This document shows, piece by piece, positions 1-5,399 of a stretch of 6,068 nucleotides of DNA. The stretch is taken from NCBI GenBank assembly GCA_946614685.1, contig CAMOHF010000074.1, forward strand, positions 1 through 6,068, given 5' to 3'. Source of the DNA: an uncultured Clostridia bacterium (lineage in GTDB: Bacteria > Bacillota > Clostridia > Lachnospirales > Lachnospiraceae). Every line of letters begins with the position of its first letter. Position 1 is the stretch's first letter. Position numbers and translations under genes: made by a program. The notes beneath the pieces were generated by a model that did no database searches, was not told the DNA's origin, and saw nothing but the letters and a program-made list of their open reading frames with translations.

Positions 1-178
1 TCTGAGTTGCGATCCATCTGTCGATGATGTCGTCCTTCACCGCATAGGCAACCGCCTGGAATACCTGCTGGGGATCGGCGTCCTCGATATTCTTACGGAA
101 GAGGTTTTTTACGTTGTTGATGACTTCTTTCTTGAAGCCCTCCTTGTCAAAACTGCTCACTGCTACTGCTTTCTTCAT
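1..178 (-). CDS. glgP: Glycogen/starch/alpha-glucan phosphorylase, N-terminal fragment (runs off left edge)
   Basis: Only the first 59 codons are present; the gene continues beyond position 1. The peptide begins MKKAVAVSSFDKEGF. Its residues 40-59, around FQAVAYAVKDDIIDRWIATQ, match the N-terminal block of GT35 phosphorylases, where E. coli GlgP has an equivalent AVRDRLVERW segment. These enzymes are cytoplasmic, pyridoxal-phosphate dependent, and release glucose-1-phosphate from glycogen or maltodextrin; the catalytic and PLP-lysine regions lie outside the window. The start is set by an ATG at 178-176 preceded by a strong AAGGAGG (complement of 185-191) with 6 nt spacing. It lies 25 nt downstream of the ileS stop with no terminator between, so co-transcription with ileS is likely. 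The family call rests on one short motif, and the glgP symbol should be read as family level (malP-like is possible). Confidence 0.8.
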   Translation of the reverse strand, partial: MKKAVAVSSFDKEGFKKEVINNVKNLFRKNIEDADPQQVFQAVAYAVKDDIIDRWIATQ

Positions 179-184
179 AGTGTT

Positions 185-191
185 CCTCCTT
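185..191 (-). promoter_or_regulatory. Strong Shine-Dalgarno site of the phosphorylase gene
   Basis: The minus strand reads AAGGAGG, then 6 nt, then ATG at 178. It lies wholly in the 25-nt gap between the ileS stop (204-206) and the phosphorylase start. Translation of the downstream gene can therefore initiate independently rather than only by coupling to ileS. Confidence 0.85.
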
Positions 192-203
192 ATTTGATTT
201 CGC

Positions 204-3200
204 CTAAAGCTTCTCCACACCGAGTACGACTTTCTCGCCGTTGATGTTCCAATCCTTGGAATGTGCAGGAGCCTTTCCTTCGATAAACGCTTCTCCCAAA
301 ACTACGCGTTTGATCTCGTCGGCGTTCTTCTCCATCAATTGCATGATCTTGTCATTGTCGGAGATATATACCTGAATGTGATCCGTGACATCAAACCCTG
401 CTTCCTTACGCATGGTCTGGATCTTGGAGATCAGCTCGCGGACAAATCCTTCCTCGATCAATTCCGGTGTGAGCTTTGTCTCGATCACAACAGTAACGTA
501 ATTGTCTCCCTCGGTAACATAGTCCTCGGACTGTGCCACGTCGATCAGGAGATCTTCCTCGGCAAGGGATACCTCTGTGCCGTCCACGGTAAATGTAAGG
601 GCTCCGGTATCCTTCAGGGTTGCCATTGCCTCGCTTCCGTTGACATTTGCAAGGTACTCCTTGATGCCTCCGAGCTGCTTGCCATACTTCGGTCCCACGG
701 TGCGAAGCTGGGGCTTGAATGTATAGGAGGTAAATGCGGACAGGTCATCCTTGAATTCGATGGCCTTGACATTTAACTCATCCTTCACGATCTCAAGGAA
801 ACGATCCTCCAAGGTCTTGCCCTTGATGTACATCTTTGCGATGGGCTGACGGCTCTTGATGTTCGCTGTGTTTCTTGCCGCACGTCCGAATACCACGCAC
901 TTTCTGACCTCATCCATCGCAGCCTCGAGATCCTGATCGATCAGTGCCTCGTCAGCAACAGGGAAGTCGCAGAGATGGATGGAGATCGGTGCGCTTTCGT
1001 CTACCTTTCTCACGATGTTCTGATAGATATCCTCGGTGAGGAAGGGGATCATCGGTGCCGCAGCCTTACAGAGCGTAACCAAAGCCGTGTAAAGTGTCAT
1101 GTAAGCAGCTACCTTGTCGTCCGGCATATCCTTCACCCAGTAGCGCTCGCGTCCGCGGCGCACATACCAGTTGGACAGGTCGTCCACGAACTCGGAGAGT
1201 GCCTTGGTTGCCTCGGGAATCTTGTACGCAGCCAGGGACTCATCCACCGTCTTTACGGTTGTATGAAGTCTCGAAAGCAGCCACTTGTCCATAACGGAAA
1301 GCTTTTCGATGTCGAGTGTATGCTCTGCGGGATTGAAGTTGTCAATATTCGCGTAGAGTACGTAGAACGCATAGGTGTTCCAAAGCGTACCCATAAATTT
1401 GCTCTGACCTTCCATAATGGCATCCTCGTGGAAGCGGTTGGGAAGCCAGGGTGCGGAGTTGCTGTAGAAGTACCAGCGGATTGCATCCGCGCCGTACTTA
1501 TTCAAGGCGTCCATCGGGTCTACGGCGTTGCCCTTGGACTTACTCATCTTCTGTCCGTCCTTGTCGAGCACGTGTCCCAAAACGATGACGTTCTTAAACG
1601 GCGCCTTGTCAAAGAGGAGTGTCGAGATGGCCATCAGAGAGTAGAACCATCCTCTTGTCTGATCCACAGCCTCACTGATAAAGTCAGCGGGGAAGTTGTC
1701 ATCAAAGATCTCCTTGTTCTCAAACGGATAATGCCACTGTGCGAAGGGCATGGATCCGGAGTCGAACCAGCAGTCGATTACCTCGGGGACTCTCTTCATC
1801 TCGCCGCCGCAGTCGGGACATTTTAAGGTCACGGCATCAATGTACGGACGGTGAAGTTCGATATCATCCGGGCAGTTGTCGCTCATGGCTTTTAGTTCCT
1901 CGATGGAACCGATCGCATGACGCTTGCCGCAGGAGCACTCCCAGATATTAAGCGGTGTACCCCAGTAACGGTTTCTCGAAAGTCCCCAGTCCTGAACGTT
2001 CTCGAGCCATGCGCCGAAACGTCCCTTACCGATACCCTCGGGAATCCAGTTTACGGTGTTGTTGTTCGCAACCAGGCGGTCACGTACCGCTGTCATCTTG
2101 ATGAACCATGTGTCTCTCGCATAGTAGATGAGCGGTGTATCACAGCGCCAGCAGAACGGGTAGTCGTGCTCGAACTTCGGCGCATCGAACAGCTTGCCTT
2201 CCTTCTCGAGGTCGACCAGAATCGGCTTGTCCGCATCCTTCACGAACATGCCTGCATAAGCGGTCTCCTCGGTCATCTCACCCTTGCCGTTCACAAACTG
2301 TACGAAGGGAAGATCATAATCACGGCCGACACGGGAGTCATCCTCACCGAAGGCCGGTGCGATATGTACGATTCCGGTACCGTCATCCATGGTGACGTAA
2401 GCGTCACAGGTGACGAAATGTGCCTTCTTGCCCTGCTTAGCGGCAACCTCACCCGCGCAGGCGAAAAGAGGCTCGTATTCTCTTCTTTCAAGGTCGGTAC
2501 CTTTCATGGTGGCAAGGACCTCGTAAGCCGGCTTGCCTTCCTCGGCGAGCTTGCCGAGTACGTTGTCAAGAAGCGCCTCAGCCATATAGTAGGTATAACC
2601 GTCCGCCGCCTTCACCTTGGCGTAAGTATCCTTCGGGTTCACGCAGAGCGCAACATTGGAAGGAAGCGTCCAGGGTGTGGTGGTCCATGCGAGGAAGTAG
2701 GCATCCTCATCCACGCATTTGAATCGTACGATGGCAGAACGCTCCTTCACCTGCTTGTATCCCTGCGCCACCTCGTGGCTCGAAAGCGGGGTACCGCAGC
2801 GCGGGCAGTAGGGTACGATCTTGAATCCCTTATAAAGAAGATCCTTTTCCCAGATCTGCTTTAACGCCCACCACTCGGACTCGATAAAGCTGTTGTGATA
2901 TGTAACATAAGGGTCATCCATGTCGGCCCAGAATCCGACCTTGCCGGAGAACTGTTCCCACATGCCCTTGTACTTCCATACGGATTCCTTACATTTCCGG
3001 ATGAAGGGATCGAGGCCGTATGCTTCGATCTGCTCCTTGCCGTCGATGCCGAGGGACTTCTCCACCTCAAGCTCCACCGGAAGACCGTGGGTATCCCAGC
3101 CTGCCTTACGGATGATCTTGTGTCCCTTCATCGTCTGATAACGGGGGATCATATCCTTGATAACACGTGTCAGCACGTGTCCGATATGCGGTGTGCCGTT

Positions 3201-3350
3201 CGCGGTCGGCGGTCCGTCATAAAATGTATATGTCGGTAAATCTTTCTTTTCTTCAATGCTCTTCTCGAAGATCTTATTCTCGTTCCAGAAATTCAGCACG
3301 AGCTCTTCACGCTCTGCGAAATTCAGTTTGGGTGAAACCTTTTCGTACAT
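204..3350 (-). CDS. ileS: Isoleucyl-tRNA synthetase, type-2-like, full length
   Basis: Cytoplasmic class Ia synthetase that activates isoleucine with ATP, charges tRNA-Ile, and hydrolyses mischarged valine. Visible in order (ATG = 1): YDGPPTANG 44-52; HIGH 55-58; GWDTHGLP 84-91; a CPRC knuckle 182-185; the CP1 editing domain with WTTTPWTLPSN 222-232 and a GIVHIAPAFGEDD stretch near 326-338; CWRC 400-403; C472/C474 and CPDC 511-514 as further likely zinc ligands; WFDSG 528-532; KMSKS 601-605; then the anticodon-binding helical domain and a long C-terminal extension. At 1048 residues, with no C-terminal paired-cysteine zinc finger and with KMSKSKGN, it resembles the longer eukaryote-like bacterial type 2 rather than the roughly 930-residue type 1. 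Start choice: the ATG at 3350 is preceded immediately by an in-frame TTG (3353-3351). The AAGGA at 3360-3364 is 9 nt from the ATG and 6 nt from the TTG, so a start one codon earlier is possible. The stop is TAG. Probable operon with the downstream phosphorylase. Confidence 0.97.
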   Translation of the reverse strand: MYEKVSPKLNFAEREELVLNFWNENKIFEKSIEEKKDLPTYTFYDGPPTANGTPHIGHVLTRVIKDMIPRYQTMKGHKIIRKAGWDTHGLPVELEVEKSLGIDGKEQIEAYGLDPFIRKCKESVWKYKGMWEQFSGKVGFWADMDDPYVTYHNSFIESEWWALKQIWEKDLLYKGFKIVPYCPRCGTPLSSHEVAQGYKQVKERSAIVRFKCVDEDAYFLAWTTTPWTLPSNVALCVNPKDTYAKVKAADGYTYYMAEALLDNVLGKLAEEGKPAYEVLATMKGTDLERREYEPLFACAGEVAAKQGKKAHFVTCDAYVTMDDGTGIVHIAPAFGEDDSRVGRDYDLPFVQFVNGKGEMTEETAYAGMFVKDADKPILVDLEKEGKLFDAPKFEHDYPFCWRCDTPLIYYARDTWFIKMTAVRDRLVANNNTVNWIPEGIGKGRFGAWLENVQDWGLSRNRYWGTPLNIWECSCGKRHAIGSIEELKAMSDNCPDDIELHRPYIDAVTLKCPDCGGEMKRVPEVIDCWFDSGSMPFAQWHYPFENKEIFDDNFPADFISEAVDQTRGWFYSLMAISTLLFDKAPFKNVIVLGHVLDKDGQKMSKSKGNAVDPMDALNKYGADAIRWYFYSNSAPWLPNRFHEDAIMEGQSKFMGTLWNTYAFYVLYANIDNFNPAEHTLDIEKLSVMDKWLLSRLHTTVKTVDESLAAYKIPEATKALSEFVDDLSNWYVRRGRERYWVKDMPDDKVAAYMTLYTALVTLCKAAAPMIPFLTEDIYQNIVRKVDESAPISIHLCDFPVADEALIDQDLEAAMDEVRKCVVFGRAARNTANIKSRQPIAKMYIKGKTLEDRFLEIVKDELNVKAIEFKDDLSAFTSYTFKPQLRTVGPKYGKQLGGIKEYLANVNGSEAMATLKDTGALTFTVDGTEVSLAEEDLLIDVAQSEDYVTEGDNYVTVVIETKLTPELIEEGFVRELISKIQTMRKEAGFDVTDHIQVYISDNDKIMQLMEKNADEIKRVVLGEAFIEGKAPAHSKDWNINGEKVVLGVEKL

Positions 3351-3467
3351 CAAAAAGCATCCTTTCTCTCAAAACTATATTCGGTAGAAATCCTATCGGA
3401 TTTCTTTGAAGTCGCTCTAAGCCGCGACGGGCTGTCTGCATCAAAGATGCAGACCATAGTTAACCAA
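3351..3467 (-). promoter_or_regulatory. Structured 5' leader of ileS (about 117 nt), no T-box
   Basis: Predicted transcript leader from about 3467 to the ileS ATG. It can form three hairpins: a perfect 9-bp stem GTCTGCATC/GATGCAGAC with a 3-nt loop (3434-3454); a 5-bp GTCGC/GCGAC stem (3411-3428); and an 8-bp AGAAATCC/GGATTTCT stem with a 4-nt loop (3386-3405). None is followed by a U-run, so none looks like a terminator. The conserved T-box core (GGTGGNACCGCG type), common upstream of Firmicute ileS genes, is absent, and the leader is too short for a normal T-box. The structure is seen in the sequence; a regulatory role is inference. Confidence 0.5.
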
Positions 3468-3473
3468 GTTTCT

Positions 3474-3503
3474 ATTATAATGGACAGACAAGGCCGATGT
3501 CAA
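3474..3503 (-). promoter_or_regulatory. Sigma-A promoter for ileS
   Basis: On the minus strand a perfect -35 TTGACA (complement of 3498-3503) and a perfect -10 TATAAT (complement of 3474-3479) are separated by 18 nt. The start of transcription should fall near 3467, giving a leader of about 117 nt. Both hexamers are exact consensus, which predicts a strong constitutive promoter. Confidence 0.88.
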
Positions 3504-3511
3504 CAAAACTC

Positions 3512-3540
3512 TTTATTTACCCGCCGTTTTCGGATATAAT
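3512..3540 (+). promoter_or_regulatory. Probable promoter of the Gfo/Idh/MocA oxidoreductase
   Basis: A perfect TATAAT -10 lies at 3535-3540. At 17 nt spacing the -35 would be TTTATT (3512-3517), only three of six matches to TTGACA, so this is likely weaker than the divergent ileS promoter or activator-assisted. The start of transcription would be near 3547, giving a leader of about 40 nt before the ATG at 3587. The two divergent -35 elements are only 8 bp apart. Confidence 0.6.
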
Positions 3541-3586
3541 GTTGAACAGTGACAATGGTCAGTATCAAGAAAGGAATTTATCCAGT

Positions 3587-4570
3587 ATGATCAATTTTAA
3601 AATCGGAATCATGGGTGCCGGTCACATCGCCGGTACCGTAGCAGATACGATCGAGAAGCTCGATGCCTTCGAGGTCTCCGCTGTTGCATCAAGAAGTGTT
3701 GTAAAGGCCGAGGAATTCGCCAAGGCGCACAACATCGAGACCTTCTACGGCTCGTACGAGGCGCTTGCGAAGGACCCCGATGTGGAGCTTATTTACATCG
3801 CTACGCCGCACGCTTTTCACGCCGAGCAGGCGAAGATGTGCTTAAACGCCGGCAAGCCCGTGCTCGTTGAGAAAGCATTCTCCTATGATGCAAAGACGAC
3901 CGAGGAAGTCTTCAAACTCGCCGAAGAGAAGCGTCTCTTCTGCGGAGAGGCTATGTGGATCCGCTTTATGCCCATCTACAAGCTGCTTTGCACTGTGATC
4001 CGCGACGGCATGATCGGCCACGTCAATCACATCGCCATGAGCCTCGGCTACGATATCAAGACAAAGGAACGTATCGGCGAGCCCTCTTTAGCCGGCGGTG
4101 CACTGCTTGACTTGGGCGTCTATCCGATCAATGTAATGTCCATGGTCTACGGCATGGCACCGAAGGGCGTCTCCAGTACCTGCGTCAAGCTGAACACCGG
4201 CATGGACGCTCAGGAGAATCTCCACTTCCACTTCAACCAGGCACAGACCGCCGACGCCTTCGTCACCGTGATGTACGATATGGACAACCGCTGCTTCATC
4301 TACGGAGATGCCGGTATGATCGAAGTCGACAACATCAACAACCCGAAGGAGTTCACCGTATACACAGCGAAGCGCGAGGTAAGACTTTCCGCGAAGATCC
4401 CCGAGACACAGATCTCCGGCTATGAGTACGAGTTCATCGCCGCAAGAGATGCCATCATCACAGGCAAGACCGAGTGTCCCGAGATCACGCATGCAGAATC
4501 CGTCCGCATTATGAAACTGATGGATTCACTCCGCGAAGCATGGCAGATCAAATTCCCGATGGAAGCATAG
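3587..4570 (+). CDS. Gfo/Idh/MocA-family NAD(P)-dependent oxidoreductase
   Basis: A 327-residue cytoplasmic dehydrogenase. An N-terminal Rossmann fold opens with GAGHIA in a GxGxxA dinucleotide-binding loop (residues 10-15). The family's EKP-like motif appears as EKAF (95-98), with Lys96 the expected catalytic lysine. The C-terminal alpha/beta domain starts with GGALLDLGVYPI (170-181), where Asp175 and Tyr179 sit where dimeric dihydrodiol dehydrogenase and xylose dehydrogenase relatives keep active-site residues. The substrate is probably a sugar or related polyol/cyclic alcohol, but it cannot be named from sequence. Start choice: the frame is open from an ATG at 3497, but that would place the promoter inside the gene and add 30 residues unrelated to the family. 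The ATG at 3587 puts MINFKIGIMGAGH at the N-terminus and has an AAGGA at 3571-3575, 11 nt upstream. Divergent from ileS; appears monocistronic, with a terminator 8 bp after its stop. Confidence 0.92.
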   Translation: MINFKIGIMGAGHIAGTVADTIEKLDAFEVSAVASRSVVKAEEFAKAHNIETFYGSYEALAKDPDVELIYIATPHAFHAEQAKMCLNAGKPVLVEKAFSYDAKTTEEVFKLAEEKRLFCGEAMWIRFMPIYKLLCTVIRDGMIGHVNHIAMSLGYDIKTKERIGEPSLAGGALLDLGVYPINVMSMVYGMAPKGVSSTCVKLNTGMDAQENLHFHFNQAQTADAFVTVMYDMDNRCFIYGDAGMIEVDNINNPKEFTVYTAKREVRLSAKIPETQISGYEYEFIAARDAIITGKTECPEITHAESVRIMKLMDSLREAWQIKFPMEA

Positions 4571-4578
4571 ACGATACC

Positions 4579-4616
4579 AAAAAGGCGAGCCGGTTTATAA
4601 CCGACTCGCCTTTTTT
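4579..4616. terminator. Bidirectional intrinsic terminator between convergent genes
   Basis: The plus strand reads GGCGAG-C-CGGTT, loop TAT, AACCG-A-CTCGCC, then TTTTTT. This gives an 11-bp stem with one C/A mismatch (4584-4610), flanked by five A residues (4579-4583) and six T residues (4611-4616). It follows the oxidoreductase stop (4570) on the plus strand and the aroD stop (4620) on the minus strand, and has a U-tract in both directions, so it should end both transcripts. Confidence 0.93.
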
Positions 4617-4619
4617 GTT

Positions 4620-5399
4620 TTATCCTTTATATTCCGACATGAAGTCTAACGCCGAAGCAAGCATCTCGATCGGGAGCTGGCCGGGGGCCGAGCCCTCTCC
4701 GACACTTGCAAATGTGATGGCGCTTCCGGTGATCTCACCGGTGATCCTGGTCATGGCGCCAAGTTTGCCCATCGACATGGTGACGATCGGAATCCTGGCG
4801 TATTTTTCATGCATGATGACTGTCGCTTCCATCAGCCGCAGAACATCCTGCTTGGTCTCGGGCATGGCCGCAAATTTTGCGATATCCGCCCCGAGTTCCT
4901 GCATATGCCGAAGCCGCTCGACGATCTCCGGCGTCGCAGGCGTTGCGTCAAAATCATGATTGGACAAGAGCGCTGCGATTCCCGCCCCGTGCGCGGCACC
5001 GATCAGTGACCTGCATCGGTCATCGCCCAGGGACATCTCGATGTCCACGGCATCCGCCAGTTTCGCATCGATAACTCGCGTTAGGATCGGCGGGATTTCA
5101 GCCTGCGGGATCCTTCCGCCTTCTTCCCTGCTTCGGAGCGTAAAGAGAAGTCCCTTCTCAGGAAACATCTCGCGCAGCATCTCCATGATGCCCGCAATTT
5201 CGTCCGTATTCTCCGGCTGTTTTAGAAAGTCCGCACGGATCTCCAAAAGATCTATGGTGACTCCACGTAAACAGGCCGACCGTATAAGGTCGGCCTGTTT
5301 CTTCATCTCTTCCGCCGTGGTTCCGGTGAGGGGCACACATACGCGCGGCCTCTCCTCTCCCACGGTGATATCTTTGATTTTACAGAGTGTTGCACTCAT
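4620..5399 (-). CDS. aroD: Type I 3-dehydroquinate dehydratase
   Basis: A 259-residue cytoplasmic TIM-barrel enzyme of the shikimate pathway that converts 3-dehydroquinate to 3-dehydroshikimate through a Schiff base. Visible residues: LEIRAD 52-57 (Glu53, Arg55); LRSREEGG 88-95 (Arg89, Glu93); SNHDFDATP 146-154 with catalytic His148; DIAKFAAMP 172-180 with Schiff-base Lys175; TMSMGKLGAMTRI 207-219 (Arg218); and SAPGQ 237-241 (Gln241). All fit the type I active site of E. coli/Salmonella AroD. It is a few residues longer than the E. coli enzyme (about 252). By eye, about five extra residues sit near 40-48, exactly where the DNA carries a perfect 13-bp inverted repeat. The ATG at 5399 directly abuts the TAA of the upstream gene (TAAATG), with a modest AAGG at 5408-5411, so translational coupling is likely. 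Last gene before the bidirectional terminator. Confidence 0.96.
   Translation of the reverse strand: MSATLCKIKDITVGEERPRVCVPLTGTTAEEMKKQADLIRSACLRGVTIDLLEIRADFLKQPENTDEIAGIMEMLREMFPEKGLLFTLRSREEGGRIPQAEIPPILTRVIDAKLADAVDIEMSLGDDRCRSLIGAAHGAGIAALLSNHDFDATPATPEIVERLRHMQELGADIAKFAAMPETKQDVLRLMEATVIMHEKYARIPIVTMSMGKLGAMTRITGEITGSAITFASVGEGSAPGQLPIEMLASALDFMSEYKG
5269..5300. repeat. Perfect 13-bp inverted repeat inside aroD
   Basis: AAACAGGCCGACC (5269-5281), a 6-nt loop GTATAA, then GGTCGGCCTGTTT (5288-5300): 13 of 13 pairs. It lies in the aroD coding frame and encodes roughly residues 34-44 (KQADLIRSACL). The shape resembles a terminator stem, but only three T residues follow the stem on either strand, so efficient termination is not expected. 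It may have arisen as an inverted duplication or inserted palindrome. Confidence 0.9.

Noticed and set aside
975..1826. Long plus-strand open frame (283 codons) antisense to ileS
   Set aside because: It lies entirely inside the well-conserved ileS gene on the opposite strand, has no family motif, and is explained by the codon bias of ileS.
1917..2864. Long plus-strand open frame (315 codons) antisense to ileS
   Set aside because: Same reason: complete overlap with conserved ileS motifs on the minus strand, and no recognisable domain or convincing ribosome binding site.
3163..3182. Repeated ACACGTG units near the ileS 5' end
   Set aside because: They fall in codons for HVLTRV next to the HIGH motif and are explained by coding constraint; no spacing or context suggests an operator.
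3351..3480. T-box riboswitch expected upstream of a Firmicute ileS
   Set aside because: The T-box core sequence is absent, the leader is only about 117 nt from an exact-consensus promoter, and there is no terminator/antiterminator pair.
4088..4492. Minus-strand open frame (134 codons) opposite the oxidoreductase
   Set aside because: It is antisense to the conserved GGALLDLGVYPI region and the C-terminal domain; it shows low-complexity Val/Asp/Gly composition typical of an antisense shadow.
5269..5300. Intrinsic terminator inside aroD
   Set aside because: The stem is strong, but neither strand has more than three T residues directly after it, and termination here would cut aroD on the sense strand.
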